Under the pieces are notes generated by a model. It saw nothing but the letters and a program-made list of their open reading frames with translations, did no database searches and had not been told where the DNA came from. 5,136 bases of DNA, taken from contig CALVWH010000116.1 of assembly GCA_944364705.1 (NCBI GenBank), positions 1 to 5,136 of the forward strand. Reading direction: 5' to 3'. Position numbers and translations under genes: made by a program. Positions 1 through 5,099 of the stretch are shown one piece after another. Source of the stretch: an uncultured Bacilli bacterium. GTDB lineage: Bacteria > Bacillota_I > Bacilli_A > RF39 > UBA660. Position 1 is the first letter of the stretch; every line of letters starts with the position of its first letter.

Positions 1-1987
1 TTAATACATCATTTAAATCAAGAGAAGGTAAAGATTTATCGGATAATATGGAAGTTAAGTTATCAAAGTTTACGTTTATTTTGGATTGATCGATTTTAAA
101 AGCCAATTGGATTGCACTCGTATCTACTTCCACTAATGAATTCATATCAAAAGAGTTTTCTTCCGGTTGATCAAATCTTTGACCAGTAAAAACATTGATT
201 TCTGGATTTTCTAATTGATCTTTAACAATTTTACTTTCTTTAGCATTTTCTATGATATGTTCGGTCAAAGAAGCGGTATATCCAATTCCAGGAGATAACA
301 TCGCTCCCGTAGCATCTTCTTTTGGTTGAACAATTCCAACAATTTTTAAATCTTCCCCGTTTTCAACTACTTTTTTCATGTATTCTATATTTTCTGTTTT
401 ATCTCGCCAAACGTTATATTCATCATCGTATTCATAAAAATCACTATTATTAATTAGTTTAAACGTAATTCCTAAAATATCCTCATAAGAATAGGTTCCA
501 AAATCATCTGGAACGATTACTTGTTCTCCGTTTGCAAATTTACTTACAAAACCATCCAATTCGCTATAATCTCTTAATCCAAGAACATAAAGTAAGAAAT
601 CGCTAACGCTTCCTCTAGAGGATAAAACTAAAACACATTCATTATAATTTGTCGGCCATTTTCCAGCTTTTACATCGTATTGATGTTTATATAAATCTCC
701 ATTTTTTGGCATTTGGAAAAACACATCAGTGCTCATCATACTTGACATCATACTGTTTGAAGATGCACCAGATCCTATTCCTAGACTAGAAAACGTAATG
801 TCTGGATTTAATTGCCTTAAATGATTTAAATCGGAGTTATAAATTCTAGGAGTGACATCATAAGTGTATTCAATATCTTTTGCATATTCTGAAATATTCG
901 ACTTATCGCTTTCGAGGTATTCTTTTAAAGATTTTAAATCGTTGGAACCGATTTTAGAAAACATATTGGTTAATTGCTTGCTGATTATAATATCTCCTTT
1001 TTCCTGGTTTTCACTATTACTAAATCCTGTTAACATAGAACCGATATCGATTCCTGAACTTTGAATTTGTAAAGGATATTCGGATAAGGTACTTTCTTCA
1101 ACCGATCGAATATAAGAATTAACCCCATTAGAAAGTGATAAAATAAGAGCAATTCCAATAATTCCAATGGATCCTGCAAAAGCAGTTAAAATGGTTCTTC
1201 CCTTTTTGGTTTTCAAATTATTGAAGCTAAGAGATAAGGATGTCAAAAAGGACATTGTCGTTTTTCCTAAGTTTTTATGAATTGGTTGTTTTTGTTCCTT
1301 ATCCTTTACTTTGTAAGGATCGGTATCCGAACGTATTTTTCCATCTCTTAAATTAACAATACGTGTAGCATAATTTTCTGCTAGTTCTGGATTGTGTGTC
1401 ACCATAACAACCAAACGGTCTTTTGCTACTTTTTTTAAAAGTTCCATAACTTGTATACTGGTATCGCTATCCAATGCTCCGGTTGGTTCATCAGCAAGAA
1501 CAATATCTGGATCGTTTACTAAGGCTCTTGCGATCGCAACTCTTTGCATTTGTCCACCAGATAATTGATTTGGTTTTTTATGTGCTTGATTTTCTAGTCC
1601 TACTTCTTTTAGTGCTTTTAAAGCTCTTTGTCTACGTTTATTTTTTGATATACCAGAGATGGTAAGGGCTAATTCTACGTTTGCTAAAATGGTTTGATGT
1701 GGGATTAAGTTATAACTTTGGAAAATAAATCCTATGGTATGATTACGATAAGAATCCCAATCTCTATCTTTATAATTTTTTGTTGATATTCCATTGATGA
1801 TTAAATCCCCTTTATCATAACGATCTAATCCACCAATAATGTTTAAAAGAGTTGTTTTTCCAGAACCACTTGGTCCTAAAATCGCAACAAATTCATTATC
1901 TCTTAAATTTAAACTTACGTTATCTAAAGCTTTTTGAACTAAGTTTCCTGTTTTATATTCTTTATATACATTTTTTACTTGTAACAT
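1..1987 (-). CDS. MacB-like ABC transporter, fused ATPase and FtsX-type permease (3' end outside window)
   Basis: The frame is open from ATG (1985-1987) to the left edge: 662 codons with no stop, so the C-terminus is missing. AGGAGG at 1993-1998 lies 5 nt before the ATG. The ATPase domain is complete: Walker A GPSGSGKT (residues 38-45), Q-loop Gln90, signature LSGGQ (142-146), Walker B IVLADE (162-167), D-loop ALD (171-173) and H-loop His198. A linker (about 217-260) leads to one membrane helix (about 266-286), then a long extracytoplasmic region (about 290 to the end) with a Ser/Met-rich stretch at 403-420. In MacB/LolD-type families this order is followed by three more helices carrying the FtsX domain, which would lie off the left edge. 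Such pumps work as dimers and couple ATP hydrolysis to movement of an extracytoplasmic domain, exporting peptides or drugs or handling envelope lipids. The substrate cannot be told here. The family call is firm; the role is open. Confidence 0.95.
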   Translation of the reverse strand, partial: MLQVKNVYKEYKTGNLVQKALDNVSLNLRDNEFVAILGPSGSGKTTLLNIIGGLDRYDKGDLIINGISTKNYKDRDWDSYRNHTIGFIFQSYNLIPHQTILANVELALTISGISKNKRRQRALKALKEVGLENQAHKKPNQLSGGQMQRVAIARALVNDPDIVLADEPTGALDSDTSIQVMELLKKVAKDRLVVMVTHNPELAENYATRIVNLRDGKIRSDTDPYKVKDKEQKQPIHKNLGKTTMSFLTSLSLSFNNLKTKKGRTILTAFAGSIGIIGIALILSLSNGVNSYIRSVEESTLSEYPLQIQSSGIDIGSMLTGFSNSENQEKGDIIISKQLTNMFSKIGSNDLKSLKEYLESDKSNISEYAKDIEYTYDVTPRIYNSDLNHLRQLNPDITFSSLGIGSGASSNSMMSSMMSTDVFFQMPKNGDLYKHQYDVKAGKWPTNYNECVLVLSSRGSVSDFLLYVLGLRDYSELDGFVSKFANGEQVIVPDDFGTYSYEDILGITFKLINNSDFYEYDDEYNVWRDKTENIEYMKKVVENGEDLKIVGIVQPKEDATGAMLSPGIGYTASLTEHIIENAKESKIVKDQLENPEINVFTGQRFDQPEENSFDMNSLVEVDTSAIQLAFKIDQSKINVNFDNLTSILSDKSLPSLDLNDVL

Positions 1988-2015
1988 AGATGCCTCCTTT
2001 TTTATGATTTTCTTG

Positions 2016-2039
2016 TTTTTCTATATTTGTATAGAAAAA
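2016..2039 (-). promoter_or_regulatory. Perfect 10-bp dyad in the leader of the ABC transporter gene
   Basis: Arms TTTTTCTATA (2016-2025) and TATAGAAAAA (2030-2039) are exact inverted repeats around the 4-base spacer TTTG. The dyad ends 28 bp upstream of the start codon and 17 bp upstream of the AGGAGG. It could be an operator for a dimeric regulator or an RNA hairpin in the leader. With only A/T pairs apart from one G-C pair the RNA stem would be weak, so a DNA operator is somewhat more likely. The regulator is unknown. Confidence 0.45.
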
Positions 2040-2142
2040 ACCTTTCTATCATTATATGCGAATTTATAAGCAATATTTTCTTGCTTTCTATGATATTTTA
2101 TAGGTTATATTTTTTTATAAATTGGCTTTTGTCAATGTTAAC

Positions 2143-2151
2143 ATTATACCA
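2143..2151 (-). promoter_or_regulatory. Extended -10 promoter candidate for the ABC transporter
   Basis: On the minus strand this reads TGGTATAAT: a consensus TATAAT (2148 down to 2143) preceded by the TGn extension. No good -35 hexamer lies 16-18 bp upstream, which is common for extended -10 promoters. Transcription would start near 2136 and give a leader of about 150 nt that includes the 2016-2039 dyad. A second TATAAT on the same strand (2056 to 2051) lacks both a TGn and a -35. Confidence 0.5.
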
Positions 2152-2192
2152 CGGCAAAAGAAACAAAAACAGACCTTTTTTTAAATTCCCTT

Positions 2193-2217
2193 ATTTTATC
2201 ATAATTATAGATAAAAT
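2193..2217. repeat. AT-rich inverted repeat upstream of the transporter promoter
   Basis: ATTTTATC (2193-2200) and GATAAAAT (2210-2217) are exact inverted repeats around a 9-base, partly self-complementary spacer. It sits between the upstream terminator and the extended -10 site. It may be a regulator site or simply chance in a very AT-rich stretch. Confidence 0.3.
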
Positions 2218-2234
2218 CATTTTATAAATGTTTT

Positions 2235-2267
2235 AAAAAAAAAGATAAATATTTCGTTATTTATCTT
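2235..2267 (-). terminator. Intrinsic terminator of the eight-helix membrane protein gene
   Basis: On the minus strand a 10-bp stem, AAGATAAATA pairing with TATTTATCTT (arms 2242-2251 and 2258-2267), closes a 6-base loop. It is followed by a T tract interrupted only near its end (2231-2243). It lies 41 bp after the stop codon at 2308-2310. The stem is AT-rich, but the long T tract makes the call good. Confidence 0.75.
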
Positions 2268-2307
2268 CGACATATAAATCATTCAATAATCTACATTTAT
2301 TTTTCTC

Positions 2308-3171
2308 TTATAAATCTACTTTATTGGACTTTTTTCCTTTGTTTCCTTTATATATCATGACGATTGCCATAACAGAATTAATGAAAGCGATACCAAAACC
2401 AGTACATCCCGTCATTATGATTTTAAAAGTTTCATCATGATCACCAAATTGATAAATCATGGCAACTTCAAGGGATAGCATCGATATCATCGCAACGGTT
2501 AAACTGATACATTTACTAGCAAAAATAATTGGGCTCTTATTTTTTCTATGTTTTAAAACATTAAGAATCGCCATAATGATTAAGTAAAAATCATAAAGAG
2601 CAATTGCATATATCAAATATCCTGGATAAGAAAAATACTGATTCTTTGTAATAATCAAAACAATCATACCAACTAAAACAATGTTTAATAAAAGTAAAAG
2701 AATTCCGGTGTTTTTTAATTTCTGATATTCTTTCTTTATATGTTCCCCAAATTTTTTGGCATCTTTTATTAAATTTGCTTTCATAAAGAAAAGAATTAAA
2801 TAATAGACCGCAAAGGTAATAAACCAAAAAGATTGATAATAGATTCCAGTAATCAATTTAAAAACACCATATATGAAATTGATTATGGAAGATAAGATTA
2901 AAGTTCCTTTCATAAACGTATGAGAATGTTCTTCATAAAATTGATAGATTTTTGTTTCTTTAAAAAAGTCACTACTAAATTTACAAGCTTTACAAAACCA
3001 TAGAATAAATAAAATCAAAGCATACGTAGATAAGGAATATGCAACATAAGAAATGACTGATTTTTCTAAATGCATGCTGAAAACAAAGATGAGTAATAGG
3101 ATACTAAAGATACAAAGAGGAATCGCAAGTACCTTATGAGGGTGAAAAAATTTATAAATGATTTTTTTCAT
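2308..3171 (-). CDS. Eight-helix membrane protein of unknown function
   Basis: This 287-residue protein is not recognised as a named family. Its ATG (3169-3171) has a strong site reading GGGAGG (3179-3184) at 7-nt spacing. Eight hydrophobic segments are visible near residues 13-33, 40-61, 88-110, 113-131, 155-175, 183-206, 214-240 and 250-273. Both ends are short and basic, and with an even helix number they would both face the cytoplasm. A cytoplasmic lysine-rich loop (about 132-153) divides the protein into two groups of four helices. Acidic residues near helix ends (Asp194, Glu235, Asp244) might be functional, but there is no transporter or enzyme motif to rely on. The gene follows the 3298-3946 operon on the same strand after 126 bp with a weak terminator between, so it may be partly read through or have its own promoter. 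It ends at a good terminator. Confidence 0.85.
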   Translation of the reverse strand: MKKIIYKFFHPHKVLAIPLCIFSILLLIFVFSMHLEKSVISYVAYSLSTYALILFILWFCKACKFSSDFFKETKIYQFYEEHSHTFMKGTLILSSIINFIYGVFKLITGIYYQSFWFITFAVYYLILFFMKANLIKDAKKFGEHIKKEYQKLKNTGILLLLLNIVLVGMIVLIITKNQYFSYPGYLIYAIALYDFYLIIMAILNVLKHRKNKSPIIFASKCISLTVAMISMLSLEVAMIYQFGDHDETFKIIMTGCTGFGIAFINSVMAIVMIYKGNKGKKSNKVDL

Positions 3172-3199
3172 ATGAATTCCTCCCTATTTTTATATAACA

Positions 3200-3228
3200 T
3201 TTATCACTAAATTTTTTTACTACACCAA
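3200..3228 (-). promoter_or_regulatory. Weak promoter candidate for the eight-helix protein
   Basis: On the minus strand TTGGTG (3228-3223) is followed after 17 bp by GATAAA (3205-3200). The transcript would start near 3193, just ahead of the ribosome binding site. Both hexamers are imperfect and the region is AT-rich, so this could be chance. Confidence 0.3.
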
Positions 3229-3263
3229 TCAATTTTATTTATGGTCACAACAATAATCGTATA

Positions 3264-3292
3264 CCAACAAAAGAAGCTAGTAATCAACTAGC
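3264..3292 (-). terminator. Weak terminator after the four-helix membrane protein
   Basis: GCTAGT (3276-3281) and ACTAGC (3287-3292) form a 6-bp stem around a 5-base loop. On the minus strand it is followed by TTCTTTTGTT. It begins 5 bp after the stop codon of the 3298-3693 gene. The short stem and broken T tract suggest partial termination, leaving room for read-through into the gene at 2308-3171. Confidence 0.45.
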
Positions 3293-3297
3293 ATATA

Positions 3298-3693
3298 TTA
3301 GTCATTTTTTTTATTTAAATATGAATAAACCGGATAATCAAGAACACATACGATTAATCCAACAACTCCGCAAATCATTCCTATGATCATATCGGTTTGA
3401 CTTGGATCTCTATGCATGATTTTACTCATTCCAAATCCCATTACTAATGCTCCAAGAATACCAATAATCCAAGCAAATACAATTCCCCAATGGATTGGAT
3501 CGTGTTTCTTTTTTGGATGGGAACTTCTATAAACTGGTATAATACATAACAATAGGATAAATCCTACAATCGTAACAACTACACCAGTCTTAAATAAATT
3601 CCATTCTGGAATTAAACACATACACATTCCGATCGCAAAAATTAATCCACCAATGGTTCCTAAAATGATTTCTAATAACGTATCTTTTTTCAA
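3298..3693 (-). CDS. Small four-helix membrane protein with internal duplication
   Basis: This is a 131-residue protein starting at TTG (3691-3693). The start is fixed by AAAGGTGG (3701-3708) at 7-nt spacing; no ATG or GTG fits as well. Four hydrophobic helices lie near residues 7-28, 35-55, 69-90 and 101-124. The two halves repeat each other: G12-x2-G15-x6-GM(22-23) then PVY at 53-55, against G78-x2-G81-x6-GM(88-89) then PVY at 121-123. The glycine spacing suggests close helix packing. A basic loop (about 56-66, KKKH) joins the halves and would be cytoplasmic together with both ends. The gene starts 28 bp after the stop of the repeat-protein gene, so the two form an operon. Similar small membrane proteins of unknown role seem common in gut Bacillota (recollection, not a search). 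No enzymatic or channel function can be assigned. Confidence 0.88.
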   Translation of the reverse strand: MKKDTLLEIILGTIGGLIFAIGMCMCLIPEWNLFKTGVVVTIVGFILLLCIIPVYRSSHPKKKHDPIHWGIVFAWIIGILGALVMGFGMSKIMHRDPSQTDMIIGMICGVVGLIVCVLDYPVYSYLNKKND

Positions 3694-3721
3694 ATTCTTT
3701 CCACCTTTCTAAAATTTACAA

Positions 3722-3946
3722 TTAAATTTTTTTATTTTTTTTAAGAGTTTCTTTTTGTTCTTTCATAACTCTTTTTTTAACTTCTTCGATGGTTTCATCC
3801 TCTTTTCTTAAAAATTGATCGACAAATTTATCTTCAATTTTTTTATAACCACCAACAACAGAATCTTCGATTTTTTTATAACCACCAACGACAGAATCTT
3901 CGATTTTTTTATAACCTTTTACAACAGAGTCTTCTATTTTCGTCAT
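3722..3946 (-). CDS. Small hendecad-repeat protein (KKIEDSVVGGY repeats)
   Basis: This is a 74-residue protein starting at ATG (3944-3946), with an excellent AGGAGG (3954-3959, within a longer AAGGAGGTGG) at 7-nt spacing. Residues 3-46 are four consecutive 11-residue units: KIEDSVVKGYK, KIEDSVVGGYK, KIEDSVVGGYK and KIEDKFVDQFL. Residues 47-74 are a highly charged tail (EEVKKR, KEQKE, KKNKK), probably helical. An 11-residue period fits three helical turns, so the repeats should make one face hydrophobic (I, V, V, Y) and the other charged. The same spacing occurs in synuclein- and apolipoprotein-type lipid-binding helices and in hendecad coiled coils. There is no signal peptide or membrane helix, so it is likely cytoplasmic or bound to the inner membrane face. 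It is first in the operon with the four-helix membrane protein and divergent from the TetR gene. Related repeat proteins seem widespread in gut Bacillota, without a known function. Confidence 0.88.
   Translation of the reverse strand: MTKIEDSVVKGYKKIEDSVVGGYKKIEDSVVGGYKKIEDKFVDQFLRKEDETIEEVKKRVMKEQKETLKKNKKI
3809..3940 (-). repeat. Four tandem 33-bp coding repeats
   Basis: The units are 3908-3940, 3875-3907, 3842-3874 and 3809-3841, each coding 11 residues. The two central units differ at one of 33 bases. The first differs from the unit at 3842-3874 at six bases, and the fourth is more diverged. The near-identity points to a recent duplication or ongoing gain and loss of units, with the reading frame kept. 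Confidence 0.93.
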
Positions 3947-3965
3947 AGGGCCACCTCCTTAACAC

Positions 3966-3994
3966 TTGTTGACGGATTACATTTATAGTATAAT
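3966..3994 (+). promoter_or_regulatory. Promoter of the TetR-type regulator gene
   Basis: TTGTTG (3966-3971) is followed after 17 bp by a consensus TATAAT (3989-3994). Transcription would start near 4001, giving a leader of about 50-60 nt. An alternative -35, TTGACG (3969-3974), has too short a spacer (14 bp). The promoter overlaps the divergent one for the repeat-protein operon. Confidence 0.6.
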
Positions 3995-4009
3995 AGAAAC
4001 AAATGAAAA
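3982..4009 (-). promoter_or_regulatory. Promoter candidate of the repeat-protein/membrane-protein operon
   Basis: On the minus strand TTTTCA (4009-4004) is followed after 16 bp by TATAAA (3987-3982). The transcript would start near 3975, just ahead of the ribosome binding site at 3952-3960. It overlaps the TetR promoter, so a regulator bound here could control both directions. Confidence 0.45.
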
Positions 4010-4015
4010 AAGCAG

Positions 4016-4040
4016 TCATCAATTTGTGTTGATTTGTTGA
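4016..4040. promoter_or_regulatory. Candidate operator for the TetR-type regulator
   Basis: TCATCAA (4016-4022) and TTGTTGA (4034-4040) form an inverted repeat with one mismatch, 25 bp overall. The word TGTTGA occurs three times in the gap (3967-3972, 4027-4032, 4035-4040). The site would lie within the TetR leader and just upstream of the -35 of the divergent operon. TetR proteins commonly bind dyads of this size next to their own gene. The match is imperfect, so this is a suggestion only. Confidence 0.3.
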
Positions 4041-4049
4041 GTTATAAAG

Positions 4050-4571
4050 GTGGGATTTAAAGTTGTCAGTAGAAACGAAAAAAAAGAATCTCAAAAAAAA
4101 ATAGAAAAAGTTTTTTTAAATCTTATTCAAACCAAAGAAATTAAACAAATAAGTGTATCGAAAATATGTGAATTAGCGAAAGTAAATCGAACTACGTTTT
4201 ATGCGAATTATTTAGATATTTATGATTTGGTAGAAAAAGTTAAAGAAAGTATGATTTTAGAATTTGTTAATGTTTTTAAAGAAGATCGAGGTCATACAAG
4301 AAAAAATTATTTAAAAATGTTTGAACATATAAAAGAGAATCAAATTTTTTATAAAACGTATTTTAAACTAGGTTTTGATGCGGATTATAAGGTTCTTCAT
4401 TATGATGAAGAGCTTGCAAAAAAAAGGTATGATAATAAGTTTATTGATTATCATTGTGAGTTTTTTAAAGCTGGTATAACGGCTGTTATAAAAATGTGGC
4501 TTACTCACGGTTGTAAGGAAAGTCCAGAAGATATTTTAGAAATTATTGAAAGTGAATATAAAAATACATAA
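4050..4571 (+). CDS. TetR/AcrR-family transcriptional regulator
   Basis: Read from GTG (4050), the product has 173 residues, a normal TetR length. The N-terminal DNA-binding domain covers about residues 13-60. Its helix-turn-helix lies near 35-54 (SVSKICELAKVNRTTFYANY), followed by DIYDL as in many TetR proteins. The C-terminal half matches the general style of the TetR_C_8 group (PF14278), ending with FKAGITAVIKMWLTHG (139-154) and KESPEDILEII (156-166), a ligand and dimer domain. It likely represses the divergent operon and itself. The start is uncertain: GTG is the only usual start in this frame after the TGA at 4038-4040, but it lies inside the best ribosome binding site, AAAGGTGG (4046-4053). 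That site is better placed for TTG at 4063, which is in another frame (see findings). The domain call does not depend on the start. The gene ends at TAA (4569-4571), before a strong terminator. Confidence 0.9.
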   Translation: MGFKVVSRNEKKESQKKIEKVFLNLIQTKEIKQISVSKICELAKVNRTTFYANYLDIYDLVEKVKESMILEFVNVFKEDRGHTRKNYLKMFEHIKENQIFYKTYFKLGFDADYKVLHYDEELAKKRYDNKFIDYHCEFFKAGITAVIKMWLTHGCKESPEDILEIIESEYKNT

Positions 4572-4591
4572 AAGAATTTATATAAAGATGC

Positions 4592-4619
4592 AAAAAGATC
4601 TATGGCTAGATCTTTTTTT
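4592..4619 (+). terminator. Bidirectional intrinsic terminator between convergent genes
   Basis: AAAAAGATCT (4592-4601) pairs with AGATCTTTTT (4608-4617) around the loop ATGGCT, followed by T to 4619. It lies 20 bp after the TetR stop. On the minus strand the same stem is followed by a short T tract (4596-4592), so it can also end the 51-residue protein gene coming from the right. Confidence 0.85.
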
Positions 4620-4620
4620 C

Positions 4621-4650
4621 GTTAAATCAAAGTTTTTTATTTAACTTTTC
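4621..4650 (+). terminator. Second, weaker hairpin in the convergent gap
   Basis: GTTAAAT (4621-4627) and ATTTAAC (4639-4645) pair around an 11-base loop and are followed on the plus strand by TTTTC and more T-rich sequence. It might back up the main terminator; with an AT-rich stem and a long loop it is weak. Confidence 0.3.
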
Positions 4651-4806
4651 TTATTTTTTAAATACTAAAATAGCTTTTGCAGATCCAGTAATTGACATCG
4701 TAATGAATTCATACCCTTCTTTTAACATTTCGTTTGCTTTTTCTTCTACTATTTTTGCCATAACTTCTGCTTTTGGAGAATATTTTATAACAACGGTTTT
4801 ATACAT
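4651..4806 (-). CDS. 51-residue conserved-looking small protein
   Basis: The frame begins at ATG (4804-4806) and ends at TAA (4651-4653). AGGAGG (4814-4819, within AGGAGGTGG) lies 7 nt upstream, as strong a site as any in the window, so this is very likely translated. The protein starts MYKTVVIKYSPKAE, continues with a charged helix (about 13-30, VMAKIVEEKANEMLKEG), then has YEFITMSITGSAKAILVFKK (32-51). This predicts a beta-alpha-beta-beta arrangement, with EGYEF followed by alternating hydrophobic strands, and resembles the small DUF4177-like proteins. That resemblance is a judgement from memory, not a profile hit. There is no signal peptide or membrane segment, so it should be cytoplasmic. 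It is convergent with the TetR gene and shares its terminator. Function unknown. Confidence 0.82.
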   Translation of the reverse strand: MYKTVVIKYSPKAEVMAKIVEEKANEMLKEGYEFITMSITGSAKAILVFKK

Positions 4807-4887
4807 CTTTCCACCTCCTAACGTTTACAAATATGATCTATATAAATAAATTATTTTTTTAGTTTCTAAGTTGTAAAAATATAGCGA

Positions 4888-4956
4888 TTATGAATTATTT
4901 TTTAACGCAAGCATCACGTTTCTCCATAGTTCTTTCAAATTATCAAAGGATAACAT
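4888..4956 (-). CDS. Possible 22-residue micro-ORF or gene remnant
   Basis: ATG (4954-4956) is preceded by AAGGTGG (4962-4968) at 5-nt spacing, and the frame closes at TAA (4888-4890). The peptide begins MLSFDNLKELW and ends LALKNNS; it reads as a short amphipathic helix. The same frame is open upstream as far as a TAA near 4993, coding SIFWVDIDKVES before the Met, which looks protein-like rather than random. It may therefore be a real microprotein, a leader peptide for the 51-residue protein gene 81 bp downstream, or the tail of a decayed gene. An extended -10 promoter lies at the right distance upstream. Confidence 0.35.
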   Translation of the reverse strand: MLSFDNLKELWRNVMLALKNNS

Positions 4957-5009
4957 TGATTCCACCTTGTCAATATCTACCCAAAAGATACTTTATCTAT
5001 ATATAATAA

Positions 5010-5039
5010 ATTATATCATACGGCAGACTTCGTCCGCAA
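5010..5039 (-). promoter_or_regulatory. Extended -10 promoter upstream of the micro-ORF and 51-residue gene
   Basis: On the minus strand TTGCGG (5039-5034) is followed after 18 bp by a consensus TATAAT (5015-5010) with a TG one base before it (5018-5017). Transcription would start near 5003. An imperfect inverted repeat (5023-5028 with 5032-5037, GCAGAC and GTCCGC) overlaps the -35 and spacer and could be an operator. Confidence 0.5.
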
Positions 5040-5045
5040 CCTAAC

Positions 5046-5074
5046 TTGCAAAATTATCAAAACGAATATATAAT
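5046..5074 (+). promoter_or_regulatory. Plus-strand promoter candidate near the right edge
   Basis: TTGCAA (5046-5051) is followed after 17 bp by TATAAT (5069-5074). A start near 5081 would lead straight into the hairpin at 5100-5128. No plus-strand gene follows within the window. In such AT-rich DNA a chance match is quite possible. Confidence 0.3.
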
Positions 5075-5099
5075 AACATTTACAAATTTCAACTGTCAG

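Larger units (their letters stand above)
1988..2307. other. 320-bp intergenic region between the eight-helix protein and the ABC transporter
   Basis: No credible gene lies here. From right to left (the direction of transcription on the minus strand) it holds an intrinsic terminator (2235-2267), an AT-rich dyad (2193-2217), an extended -10 promoter (2143-2151), a near-perfect dyad (2016-2039) and the transporter's ribosome binding site (1993-1998). The T-rich word TTTCTAT recurs on the plus strand near 2018, 2044 and 2086. Confidence 0.8.

Noticed and set aside
864..1665. Plus-strand frames at 864-1064 and 1474-1665
   Set aside because: Both are antisense to the well-conserved ABC transporter, with no start signals of their own.
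2193..2217. Fur- or PerR-like box
   Set aside because: The inverted repeat has some resemblance, but the arms and spacing do not match either consensus well, and the region is nearly all A/T.
2027..2227. Plus-strand open frame of 66 codons in the gap between the transporter and the eight-helix protein
   Set aside because: It starts at TTG without a ribosome binding site, runs through the promoter and dyad region of the transporter gene, and its composition is just translated A/T-rich DNA.
2591..2827. Second minus-strand frame inside the eight-helix protein gene
   Set aside because: It lies wholly within a better gene that has a strong ribosome binding site and coherent membrane helices.
3809..3940. 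CRISPR array suggested by repeats of 33 bp
   Set aside because: The units are directly adjacent without spacers, in frame within a gene with a clear start, and code for a regular peptide repeat.
3909..4094. Minus-strand open frame across the divergent promoter region
   Set aside because: It overlaps the start of the TetR gene, both promoters and the repeat-protein start, and has no homologous look.
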